From: Hydractinia symbiolongicarpus
Taxonomy: Eukaryota > Cnidaria > Hydrozoa > Anthoathecata > Hydractiniidae
Direction: 5' to 3'
DNA: 64,000 nt
Assembly (NCBI RefSeq): GCF_029227915.1
Contig: NC_079888.1
Location: 22,052,001-22,116,000 of the forward strand
Below the pieces are notes generated by a model. It was not told the DNA's origin, did no database searches, and saw only the letters and a program-made list of their open reading frames with translations. Below, one piece after another: positions 10,601 through 22,524 of this stretch. Within the stretch, counting starts at the first letter, position 1, and each line of letters starts with the position of its first letter. The translations under genes were made by a program, and so were the position numbers.

Positions 10601-13339
10601 CAGAGTAAAAAGTATACAAAGAAAGTACCAAGGGAGTAAACTCATTTCCCGAACGATTTTTTAAATTATTTTTTCACCACTAAAACGCATGAGACTTGTA
10701 GTTTTCAAAAATGTTTTCATTTTTTATGAGACGCTGAATAAAAGAAGTTTAATCGCCGGCAAACGAAAACCTGCGATTTCCCGTAAATCCCGGACTCGGC
10801 CCGTATAGTCAAAAGTATACAAAGAAAGTACCCAGGGAGTAAACTCATTTCCCAAACGATTTTTTAAATTATTATTTCACGACTAAAGCCCATGAGACTT
10901 GTAGTTTTTAAAAATGTTTTCATTTTTGATGAGACTCTGAATAAAAGAAGTTTAATCGCCGGGAAACGAAAATCCGCGATTTCCCGTAAATCCCGGACTC
11001 GGCCCGTATAGTCAAAAGTATACAATGAAAGTACCCAGGGAGTAAACTCATTTCCCGAACGATTTTTTAAATTATTTTTTCAACACTAAAGCCCATGAGA
11101 CTTGTAGTTTTTAAAAATGTTTTCAATTTTGATGAGACGCTGAATAAAAGGAGTTTAATCGCCGGCAAACGAAAACCCGCCATTTCCCGTAAACCCCGGG
11201 CTTGTCCCGTATAGTCGAATGTATACAAAGAAAGTACCCTGTGAGTAAACTCATTTCCAGAAGAATTTTTTAAATTATCTTTTCACCACTAAATCGCATG
11301 AGACTTGCAGTTTTCAAAAATGTTTTCTTTTTTGATGAGACGCTGAATAAAAGAAGTTTAATCGCCGGCAAACGAAAACCTGCGATTTCCCGTAAATCTC
11401 AGACTCGGCCCGTATAGTCAAAAGTATACAAAGAAAATACCCAGGGAGTAAACTCATTTCCCGAGCGAATTTTTAAATTATTATTTCACCACTAAAGCCC
11501 ATGAGACTTGTAGTTTTTAACAATGTTTTCATTTTTGATGAGACGCTGAATAAAAGGAGTTTAATCGCCGGCAAACGAAAACCCGCCATTTCCCGTAAAC
11601 CCCGGACTCGGCACGTATAGTAAAAAGTATACAAAGAAAGTACCCAGGGAGTAAACTCATTTCCCGAACGATTTTTTAAATTATTTTTTCACCACTAAAG
11701 CGCATGAGGCTTGTAGTTTTCAAAAATATTTTCATTTTTGATGAGACGCTGATTAAAAGAGGTTTAATCGCCGGCAAACGAAAACCCGCGATTTCCCGTA
11801 AATCCCAGGCTTAGCCCGTATAGTCGAATGTATACAAAGAAAGTACCCTGTGAGTAAACTCATTTTCAGAACGATTTTTTAAATTATTTTTTCACCACTA
11901 AAACGCATAAGACTTGTAGTTTTTAAAAATGTTTTCATTTTTGATGAGACGCTGAATAAAAGAAGTTTAATCGCCGGCAAACAAAAACCTGCGATTTCCC
12001 GTAAATCCCGGACTCGGCCCGTATAGTCAAAAGTATACAAAGAAAGTACTCAGGGAGTAAACTCATTTCCCAAACGATTTTTTAAATTATTATTTCACGA
12101 CTAAAGCCCATGAGACTTGTAGTTTTTAAAAATGTTTTCATTTTTGATGAGACTCTGAATAAAAGAAGTTTAATCGCCGGCAAACGAAAACCCGCGATTT
12201 CCCGTAAATCCCGGACTCGGCCCGTATAGTCAAAAGTATACAAAGAAAGTACCCAGGGAGTAAACTTATTTCCCGAACGATTTTTAAATTTTTTTTTTCA
12301 CCACTAAAACGCATGAGACTTGTAGTTTTCAAAAATGTTTTCATTTTTGATGGGACGCTGAATAAAAGAGGTTTAATCGCAAGCAAACGAAAACCCGCGA
12401 TTTCCCGTAAATCCCGGACTCGGCCCGTATAGTCAAAAGTTTACAAAGAAAGTACCCAGGGAGTAAACTCATTTCCCGAACGATTTTTTAAATTATTTTT
12501 TCACCACTAAAACGCATGAGACTTGTAGTTTTCAAAAATGTTTTCATTTTTGATGAGACGCTTAATGAAAGAGGTTTAATCGTCGGCAAACGAAAACCCG
12601 CGATTTCCCGTAAATCACGGGTTAGCCCGTATAGTCGAATGTATACAAAGAAAGTACCCTGTGAGTAAACTCATTTCCAGAACGATTTTTTAAATTATCT
12701 TTTCACCACTAAAACGCATGAGACTTGTAGTTTTTGAAAATGTTTTTATTTTTGATGAGACGCTGAATAAAAAAGTTTAATCGACGGCAAACGAAAACCT
12801 GCGATTCCCGTAAATCCCGGACTCGGCCCGTATAGTCAAAAGTATACAAAGAAAGTACCCAGGGAGTAAACTCATTTCCCGAACGATTTTTTAAATTATT
12901 TTTTCACCACTAAAGCCCATGAGACTTGTAGTTTTTAACAATGTTTTCATTTTTGATGAGACGCTGAATAAAAGAAGTTTAATCGTCGGCGAACGAAAAC
13001 CTGCGATTTCCCGTAAATCCCGGACTCGCCCAGTAAATTTAAAAGTATACAAAAAAAGTACCCAGGTAGTAAACTCATTTCCCGAACGATTTTTTAAATT
13101 ATTATTTAACCACTAAAGCCCATGAGACTTGCAGTTTTCAAAAATGTTTTCATTTTTGATGAGACGCTTAATGAAAGAGGTTTAACCGCCGGGAAACGAA
13201 AACCAGCGATTTCCCCTAAATCCTAGGCTTGGCCCGTGTAGTCGAATGTATACAAAGAAAGTACCCAGGGAGTAAACTTATTTCCCGAACGATTTTTAAA
13301 ATTTTTTTTTCACCACTAAAACGCATGAGACTTGTAGTT
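7683..13339 (+). repeat. 28-monomer higher-order unit, copy 2 (~5,679 bp)
   Basis: Direct tandem copy of about 2,005-7,660. It ends near 13,339, where copy 1 joins TTTTATGAG and this copy continues as TTTGATGAGACGCTTAATG, resembling the monomer at about 1,600. Very few substitutions separate the copies, for example CAGGCTTAGCCCG at about 11,807 against CGGGCTTAGCCCG. Confidence 0.88.
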
Positions 13340-15487
13340 TTTAAAAATGTTTTCATTTTTGATGAGACGCTTAATGAAAGCGGTTTATTCGCCGGCAAAC
13401 GAAAACCCACGATTTCCCGCAAATCCCGGGCTTGGCCCATATAGTTGAATGTATACAAGGATAGCACCCTGTGAGTAAACTCATTTTCAGAACGATTTTT
13501 TAAAATATTTTTTCACCACTAAAACGCATAAGACTTGTAGTTTTCAAAAATGTTTTCATTTTTGATGAGACGCTGAATAAAAGAAGTTTAATCGCCGGCA
13601 AACGAAAACCTGCCATTTCCCGTAAATCCCGGACTCGGCCCGTATAGTCAAAAGTATACAAAGAAAGTACCCAGGGAGTAAACTCATTTCCCGAACGATT
13701 TTTTAAATTATTTTTTCAACACTAAAGCCCATGAGACTTGTAGTTTTTAAAAATGTTTTCATTTTTGATGAGACGCTGAATAAAAGGAGTTTAATCGCCG
13801 GCAAACGAAAACCCGCTAAAACGCATGAGACTTGCAGTTGTCAAAAATGTTTTCATTTTTGATGAGACGCTGAATAAAAGAAGTTTAATCGCCGGCAAAC
13901 GAAAACCTGCGATTTCCTGTAAATCTCAGACTCGGCCCGCATAGTCAAAAGTATACAAAGAAAATACCCAGGGAGTAAACTCATTTCCCGAACGATTTTT
14001 TAAATTACTATTTCACCACTAAAGCCCATGAGACTTGTAGTTTTTAACAATGTTTTCATTTTTGATGAGACGCTGAATAAAAGGCAAACGAAAACCCGCC
14101 ACTTCCCGTAAACCCCGGACTCGGCCCGTATAGTCAAAAGTATACAAAGAAAGTACCCAGGGAGTAAACTCATTTCCCGAACGATTTTTTAAATTATTTT
14201 TTCACCACTAAAACGCATGAGACTTGCAGTTTTCAAAAATGTTTTCATTTTTGATGAGACGCTGAATAAAAGAAGTTTAATCGCCGGCAAACGAAAACCT
14301 GCGATTTCCCGTAAATCTCAGACTCGGCCCGTATAGTCAAAAGTATACAAAGAAAATACCCAGGGAGTAAACTCATTTCCCGAACGATTTTTTAAATTAT
14401 TATTTCACCACTAAAACCCATGAGACTTGTAGTTTTTAACAATGTTTTCATTTTTGATGAGACGCTGAATAAAAGGAGTTTAATCGCCGGCAAACGAAAA
14501 CCCGCCATTTCCCGTAAACCCCGGACTCGGCCCGTATAGTCAAAAGTATACAAAGAAAGTACCCAGGGAGTAAACTCATTTCCCGAACGATTTTTTAAAT
14601 TATTTTTTCACCACTAAAACGCATGAGACTTGTAGTTTTCAAAAATGTTTTCATTTTTGATGAGACGCTGAATAAAAGAAGTTTAATCGTCGGCAAAAGA
14701 AAACCTGCGATTTCCCGTAAATCCCGGACTCGGCCTGTAAAGTCAAAAGTATATAAAAAAAGTACCCAGGGAGTAAACTCATTTCCCAAACGATTTTTTA
14801 AATTATTTTTTCACCACTAAAGCCCATGAGACTTGTAGTTTTTAAAAATGTTTTCATTTTTGATGAGACGCTGAATAAAAGGAGTTTAATCGCCGGCAAA
14901 CGAAAACCAGCCATTTCCCGTAAACCCCGGCCTTGTCCCGTATAGTCGAATGTATACAAAGAAAGTACCCTGTGAGTAAACTCATTTCCAGAACAATTTT
15001 TTAAATTATCTTTTCACCACTAAATCGCATGAGACTTGCAGTTTTCAAAAATGTTTTCATTTTTGATGAGACGCTGAATAAAAGAAGTTTAATCGCCGGC
15101 AAACGAAAACCCGCGATTTCCCGTAAATCCCGGACTCGGCCCGTATAGTCAAAAGTATACAAAGAAAGTACCCAGGGAGTAAACTCATTTCCCGAACGAT
15201 TTTTTAAATTATTTTTTCACCACTAAAGCCCATGAGACTTGTAGTTTTTAACAATGTTTTCATTTTTAATGAGACGCTGAATAAAAGGGGTTTAATCGCC
15301 GGCAAACGAAAACCCGCCATTTTCCGTAAACCCCGGACTCGGCAGGTATAGTCAAAAGTATACAAAGAAAGTACCCAGGGAGTAAACTCATTTCCCGAGC
15401 GATTTTTTAAATTATTTTTTAACCACTAAAACGCATGAGACTTGTAGTTTTCAAAAATGTTTTCATTTTTGATGAGACGCTGAATAA
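13340..15487 (+). repeat. Irregular monomer stretch with deletions
   Basis: Ordinary monomers in mixed A and B order between two larger duplicated units. It contains the 94-bp truncated monomer (13,731-13,824) and a two-monomer unit repeated at 13,825-14,216 and 14,217-14,622. The first of these dimers is 392 bp because of a 14-base deletion at about 14,083; the second is 406 bp. No unique sequence is present. Confidence 0.85.
13731..13824 (+). repeat. Truncated monomer (94 bp)
   Basis: The distance between ATGAGAC starts is 94 instead of 203 bp. The sequence jumps from AAAACCCGC (monomer position about 86) straight to TAAAACGCATGAG (about 196), removing about 109 bp. Only a single C is shared at the join. 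Confidence 0.9.
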
Positions 15488-18400
15488 AAGAAGTTTAATC
15501 GTCGGCAAACGAAAACCTGCGATTTCCCGTAAATCCCGGACTCGCCCTGTAAATTTAAAAGTATACAAAAAAAGTACCCAGGGAGTAAACTCATTTCCCG
15601 AACGATTTTTTAAATTATTATTTCACCACTAAAGCCCATGAGACTTGTAGTTTTTAACAATGTTTTCATTTTTGATGAGACGCTGAATAAAAGGAGTTTA
15701 ATCGCCGGCAAACGAAAACCCGCCATTTCCCGTAAACCCCGGACTCGGCCCGTATAGTAAAAAGTATACAAAGAAAGTACCCAGGGAGTATACTCATTTC
15801 CCGAACGATTTTTTAAATTATTTTTTCACCACTAAAACGCATGAGACTTATAGTTTTCAAAAATGTTTTCATTTTTGATGAGACGCTGAATAAAAGAAGT
15901 TTAATCGTCGGCAAACGAAAACCTGCGATTTCCCGTAAATCCCGGACTCGGCCTGTAAAGTCAAAAGTATATAAAAAAAGTACCTAGGGAGTAAACTTAT
16001 TTCCCAAACGATTTTTTAAATTATTATTTCACGACTAAAGCCCATGAGACTTGTAGTTTTTAAAAATGTTTTCATTTTTGTTGAGACGCTGAACAAAAGA
16101 AGTTTAATCGCCGGCAAACGAAAACCCGCGATTTCCCATAAATCCCGGACTCGGCCCGTATAGTCAAAAGTATACAAAGAAAGTACCCAGGGAGTAAACT
16201 CATTTCCCGAACGATTTTTTAAATTATTTTTTCACCACTAAAACCCATGAGACTTGTAGTTTTTAAAAATGTTTTCATTTTTGATGAGACGCTGAATAAA
16301 AGGAGTTTAATCGCCGGCAAACGAAAACCTGCCATTTCCCGTAAACCCCGGCCTTGTCCCGTATAGTCGAATGTATACAAAGAAAGTACCCTGTGAGTAA
16401 ACTCATTTCCAGAACAATTTTTTAAATTATCTTTTCACCACTAAATCGCATGAGACTTGCAGTTTTCAAAAATGTTTTCATTTTTGATGAGACGCTGAAT
16501 AAAAGAAGTTAAATCGCCGGCAAACGAAAGCCCGCGATTTCCCGTAAATCCCGGACTCGGCCCGTATAGTCAAAAGTATACAAAGAAAGTACCCAGGGAG
16601 TAAACTCATTTCCCGAGCGATTTTTTCAATTATTTTTTAACCACTAAAACGCATGAGACTTGTAGTTTTCAAAAATGTTTTCATTTTTGATGAGACGCTG
16701 AATAAAAGAAGTTTAATCGTCGGCAAACGAAAACCTGCGATTTCCCGTAAATCCCGGACTCGCCCTGTAAATTTAAAAGTATACAAAAAAAGTACCCAGG
16801 GAGTAAACTCATTTCCCGAACGATTTTTTAAATTATTATTTAACCACTAAAGCCCATGAGACTTGTAGTTTTCAAAAATGTTTTCATTTTTCATGAGACG
16901 CTTAATGAAAGAGGTTTAATCGCCGGGAAACGAAATCCAGCGATTTCCCCTAAATCCCAGGCTTGGCCCGTGTAGTCGAATGTATACAAAGAAAGTACCC
17001 AGGGAGCAAACTTATTTCCCGAACGATTTTTAAATTTTTTTTTTCACCACTAAAACGCATGAGACTTGTAGTTTTCAAAAATGTTTTCATTTTTGATGAG
17101 ACGCTTAATGAAAGCGGTTTAATCGCCGGCAAACGAAAACCCGCGATTTCAAGCAAATCCCGGGCTTGGCCCATATAGTTGAATGTATACAAAGAAAGTA
17201 CCCTGTGAGTAAACTCATTTCCAGAACGATTTTTTAAATTATTTTTTCACCACTAAAACGCATAAGACTTGTAGTTTTTAAAAATGTTTTCATTTTTGAT
17301 GAGACGCTGATTCTTTTATTCAGCGTCTCATCAAAAATGAAAACAAGTTTGAAAACTACAAGTCTCATGCGTTTTAGTGGTGAAAAAATAATACCCAGGG
17401 AGTAAACTCATTTCCCGAACGATTTTTTAAATTATTTTTTCACCACTAAAACGCATAAGACTTGTAGTTTTCAAAAATGTTTTCATTTTTGATGAGACGC
17501 TGAATAAAAGAAGTTTAATCGCCGGCAAACGAAAACCTGCGATTTCCTGTAAATCCCGGACTCGGCCCGTATAGTCAAAAGTATACAAAGAAAGTACCCA
17601 GGGAGTAAACTCATTTCCCAATCGATTTTTTAAATTATTATTTCACGACTAAAGCCCATGAGACTTGTAGTTTTTAAAAATGTTTTCATTTTTGATGAGA
17701 CGCTGATTAAAAGAGGTTTAATCGCCGGCAAACGAAAACCCGCGATTTCCCGTAAATCCCGGGCTTAGCCCGTATAGTCGAATGTATACAAAGAAAGTAC
17801 CCTGTGAGTAAACTCATTTTCAGAACGATTTTTTAAATAATTTTTTCACCACTAAAACGCATAAAACGTGTAGTTTTCAAAAATGTTTTCATTTTTTATG
17901 AAACGCTGAATAAAAGAAGTTTAATCGCCGGCAAACGAAAACCTGCGATTTCTTGTAAATCCCGGACTCGGCCCGTATAGTCAAAAGTATACAAAGAAAG
18001 TACCCAGGGAGTAAACTCATTTCCCAAACGATTTTTTAAATTATTATTTCACGACTAAAGCCCATGAGACTTGTAGATTTTAAAAATGTTTTCATTTTTC
18101 ATGAGACTCTGAATAAAAGAAGTTTTATCGCCGGGAAACGAAAACCCGCGATTTCCCGTAAATCCCGGACTCGGCCCGTATAGTCAAAAGTATACAAAGA
18201 AAGTACCCAGGGAGTAAACTCATTTCCCGAACGATTTTTTAAATTATTTTTTCAACACTAAAGCCCATGAGACTTGTAGTTTTTTAAAATGTTTTCATTT
18301 TTGATGAGACGCTGAATAAAAGGAGTTTAATCGCCGGCAAACGAAAACCCGCCATTTCTCGTAAACCCCGGGCTTGTCCCGTATAGTCGAATGTATACAA

Positions 18401-19360
18401 AGAAAGTACCCTGTGAGTAAACTCATTTCCAGAAGAATTTTTTAAATTATCTTTTCTCCACTAAATCGCATGAGACTTGCAGTTTTCAAAAATGTTTTCA
18501 TTTTTGATGAGACGCTGAATAAAAGAAGTTTAATCGCCGGCAAACGAAAACCTGCGATTTCCCGTAAATCCCGGACTCGGCCTGTAAAGTCAAAAGTATA
18601 CAAAAAAAGTACCCAGGGAGTAAACTCATTTCCCGAACAATTTTTTAAATTATTGTTTAACCACTAAAGCCCATGAGACTTGTAGTTTTTAAAAATGTTT
18701 TCATTTTTGATGAGACGCTGATTAAAAGAGGTTTAATCGCCGGCAAACGAAAACCCGCGATTTCCCGTAAATCCCGGGCTTAGCCCGTATAGTCGAATGT
18801 ATACAAAGAAAGTACCCTGTGAGTAAACTCATTTTCAGAACGATTTTTTAAATTATTTTTTCACCACTAAAACGCAAAGACTTGTAGTTTTCAAAAATGT
18901 TTTCATTTTTTATGAGACGCTGAATAAAAGAAGTTTAATCGCCGGCAAACGAAAATCCGCGATTTCCCGTAAATCCCGGACTCGGCCCGTATAGTCAAAA
19001 GTATACAAAGAAAGTACCCAGGGAGTAAACTCATTTCCCGAACGATTTTTTAAATTATTTTTTCAACACTAAAGCCCATGAGACTTGTAGTTTTTAAAAA
19101 TGTTTTCATTTTTGATGAGACGCTGAATAAAAGGAGTTTAATCGCCGGCAAACGAAAACCCGCCATTTCCCGTAAACCCCGGGCTTGTCCCGTATAGTCG
19201 AATGTATACAAAGAAAGTACCCTGTGAGTAAACTCATTTCCAGAAGAATTTTTTAAATTATCTTTTCTCCACTAAATCGCATGAGACTTGCAGTTTTCAA
19301 AAATGTTTTCATTTTTGATGAGACGCTGAATAAAAGAAGTTTAATCGCCGGCAAACGAAA
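15488..19360 (+). repeat. Segmental copy 2 of the 15,487-bp-offset duplication
   Basis: Near-identical to 1-3,872, including the second fold-back at 17,238-17,392. The offset is constant at 15,487 bp throughout, about 76 monomers, so no indel has built up since duplication. It is followed by rearranged sequence from 19,361. Confidence 0.9.
17238..17392. repeat. Fold-back with an ~82-bp inverted satellite piece (copy 2)
   Basis: This has the same structure as 1,751-1,905 and lies exactly 15,487 bp downstream, inside the duplicated segment. The inverted part is 17,311-17,392, and + orientation resumes at ACCCAGGGAG. It differs from copy 1 by ATAAT in place of ATGAT at the return join. It was therefore copied along with its surroundings rather than formed independently. 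Confidence 0.9.
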
Positions 19361-20192
19361 ACCCGTCATTTCCCGTAAACCCCGGGCTTGTCCCGTATAG
19401 TCGAATGTATACAAAGAAAGTACCCTGTGAGTAAACTCATTTCCAGAAGAATTTTTTAAATTATCTTTTCACCACTAAATCGCATGAGACTTGCAGTTTT
19501 CAAAAATGTTTTCATTTTGATGAGACGCTGAATAAAAGAAGTTTAATCGCCGGCAAACGAAAACCTGCGATTTCCCGTAAATCTCAGACTCGGCCCGTAT
19601 AGACAAAAGTATACAAAGAAAATACCCAGGGAGTAAACTCATTTTCAGAACGATTTTTTAAATTATTTTTTCACCACTAAAACGCAAAGACTTGTAGTTT
19701 TCAAAAATGTTTTCATTTTTTATGAGACGCTGAATAAAAGAAGTTTAATCGCCGGCAAACGAAAATCCGCGATTTCCCGTAAATCCCGGACTCGGCCCGT
19801 ATAGTCAAAAGTATACAAAGAAAGTACCCAGGGAGTAAACTCATTTCCCGAACGATTTTTTAAATTATTTTTTCAACACTAAAGCCCATGAGACTTGTAG
19901 TTTTTAAAAATGTTTTCATTTTTGATGAGACGCTGAATAAAAGGAGTTTAATCGCCGGCAAACGAAAACCCGCCATTTCCCGTAAACCCCGGGCTTGTCC
20001 CGTATAGTCGAATGTATACAAAGAAAGTACCCTGTGAGTAAACTCATTTCCAGAAGAATTTTTTAAATTATCTTTTCTCCACTAAATCGCATGAGACTTG
20101 CAGTTTTCAAAAATGTTTTCATTTTTGATGAGACGCTGAATAAAAGAAGTTTAATCGCCGGCAAACGAAAACCCGTCATTTCCCGTAAACCC
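18821..20192 (+). repeat. Internal 810-bp-offset duplication
   Basis: 18,821-19,382 recurs as 19,631-20,192, offset 810 bp, sharing the private variant AAAACCCGTCATT at 19,357 and 20,167. The interval 19,383-19,630 is a copy of about 4,507-4,754. The join near 19,630 makes a mosaic monomer: B-type ACCCAGGGAGT followed by A-type CATTTTCAGAACG. This marks an exchange point. Confidence 0.85.
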
Positions 20193-21306
20193 CGGACTCG
20201 GCCTGTAAAGTCAAAAGTATACAAAAAAAGTACCCAGGGAGTAAACTCATTTCCCGAACGATTTTTTAAATTATTGTTTAACCACTAAAGCCCATGAGAC
20301 TTGTAGTTTTTAAAAATGTTTTCATTTTTGATGAGACGCTGATTAAAAGAGGTTTAATCGCCGGCAAACGAAAACCCGCGATTTCCCGTAAATCCCGGGC
20401 TTAGCCCGTATAGTCGAATGTATACAAAGAAAGTACCCTGTGAGTAAACTCATTTTCAGAACGATTTTTTAAATTATTTTTTCACCACTAAAACGCAAAG
20501 ACTTGTAGTTTTCAAAAATGTTTTCATTTTTTATGAGACGCTGAATAAAAGAAGTTTAATCGCCGGCAAACGAAAATCCGCGATTTCCCGTAAATCCCGG
20601 ACTCGGCCCGTATAGTCAAAAGTATACAAAGAAAGTACCCAGGGAGTAAACTCATTTCCCGAACTATTTTTTAAATTATTTTTTCAACACTAAAGCCCAT
20701 GAGACTTGTAGTTTTTAAAAATGTTTTCATTTTTGATGAGACGCTGAATAAAAGGAGTTTAATCGCCGGCAAACGAAAACCCGTCATTTCCCGTAAACCC
20801 CGGGCTTGTCCCGTATAGTCGAATGTATACAAAGAAAGTACCCTGTGAGTAAACTCATTTCCAGAAGAATTTTTTAAATTATCTTTTCACCACTAAATCG
20901 CATGAGACTTGCAGTTTTCAAAAATGTTTTCATTTTGATGAGACGCTGAATAAAAGAAGTTTAATCGCCGGCAAACGAAAACCTGCGATTTCCCGTAAAT
21001 CTCAGACTCGGCCCGTATAGACAAAAGTATACAAAGAAAATACCCAGGGAGTAAACTCAATTCCCGAGCGAATTTTTAAATTATTATTTCACCACTAAAG
21101 CCCATGAGACTTGTAGTTTTTAACAATGTTTTCATTTTTGATGAGACGCTGAATAAAAGGAGTTTAATCGCCGGCAAACGAAAACCCGCCATTTCCCGTA
21201 AACCCCGGACTCGGCACGCAGAGTAAAAAGTATACAAAGAAAGTACCAAGGGAGTAAACTCATTTCCCGAACGATTTTTTAAATTATTTTTTCACCACTA
21301 AAACGC

Positions 21307-21509
21307 ATGAGACTTGTAGTTTTCAAAAATGTTTTCATTTTTTATGAGACGCTGAATAAAAGAAGTTTAATCGCCGGCAAACGAAAACCTGCGATTTCCC
21401 GTAAATCCCGGACTCGGCCCGTATAGTCAAAAGTATACAAAGAAAGTACCCAGGGAGTAAACTCATTTCCCAAACGATTTTTTAAATTATTATTTCACGA
21501 CTAAAGCCC
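21307..21509 (+). repeat. Representative subfamily-B monomer
   Basis: One 203-bp monomer showing the B set of linked variants: GGACTCGGCCCG in the GC-rich part, GTCAAAAGTATAC before the GTATAC site, ACCCAGGGAGT, and CATTTCCC before the A/T tract. B is the commonest type in the window. It lacks the CENP-B-box-like sequence because TCGAA is replaced by TCAAA. Confidence 0.85.
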
Positions 21510-22321
21510 ATGAGACTTGTAGTTTTTAAAAATGTTTTCATTTTTGATGAGACTCTGAATAAAAGAAGTTTAATCGCCGGGAAACGAAAATCCGCGATTT
21601 CCCGTAAATCCCGGACTCGGCCCGTATAGTCAAAAGTATACAATGAAAGTACCCAGGGAGTAAACTCATTTCCCGAACGATTTTTTAAATTATTTTTTCA
21701 ACACTAAAGCCCATGAGACTTGTAGTTTTTAAAAATGTTTTCAATTTTGATGAGACGCTGAATAAAAGGAGTTTAATCGCCGGCAAACGAAAACCCGCCA
21801 TTTCCCGTAAACCCCGGGCTTGTCCCGTATAGTCGAATGTATACAAAGAAAGTACCCTGTGAGTAAACTCATTTCCAGAAGAATTTTTTAAATTATCTTT
21901 TCACCACTAAATCGCATGAGACTTGCAGTTTTCAAAAATGTTTTCTTTTTTGATGAGACGCTGAATAAAAGAAGTTTAATCGCCGGCAAACGAAAACCTG
22001 CGATTTCCCGTAAATCTCAGACTCGGCCCGTATAGTCAAAAGTATACAAAGAAAATACCCAGGGAGTAAACTCATTTCCCGAGCGAATTTTTAAATTATT
22101 ATTTCACCACTAAAGCCCATGAGACTTGTAGTTTTTAACAATGTTTTCATTTTTGATGAGACGCTGAATAAAAGGAGTTTAATCGCCGGCAAACGAAAAC
22201 CCGCCATTTCCCGTAAACCCCGGACTCGGCACGTATAGTAAAAAGTATACAAAGAAAGTACCCAGGGAGTAAACTCATTTCCCGAACGATTTTTTAAATT
22301 ATTTTTTCACCACTAAAACGC

Positions 22322-22524
22322 ATGAGGCTTGTAGTTTTCAAAAATATTTTCATTTTTGATGAGACGCTGATTAAAAGAGGTTTAATCGCCGGCAAACGAA
22401 AACCCGCGATTTCCCGTAAATCCCGGGCTTAGCCCGTATAGTCGAATGTATACAAAGAAAGTACCCTGTGAGTAAACTCATTTTCAGAACGATTTTTTAA
22501 ATTATTTTTTCACTACTAAAACGC
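22322..22524 (+). repeat. Representative subfamily-A monomer
   Basis: One 203-bp monomer showing the A set of linked variants: GGGCTTAGCCCG, GTCGAATGTATAC, ACCCTGTGAGT and CATTTTCAGAACG. The GC-rich part forms a perfect short dyad, CGGGC-TTA-GCCCG, that B monomers lack. This type also carries the CENP-B-box-like CCCGTATAGTCGAA. This copy has the ATGAGGC start variant and CTGATTAAAAGAGG, which make its block easy to recognise elsewhere. Confidence 0.85.
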
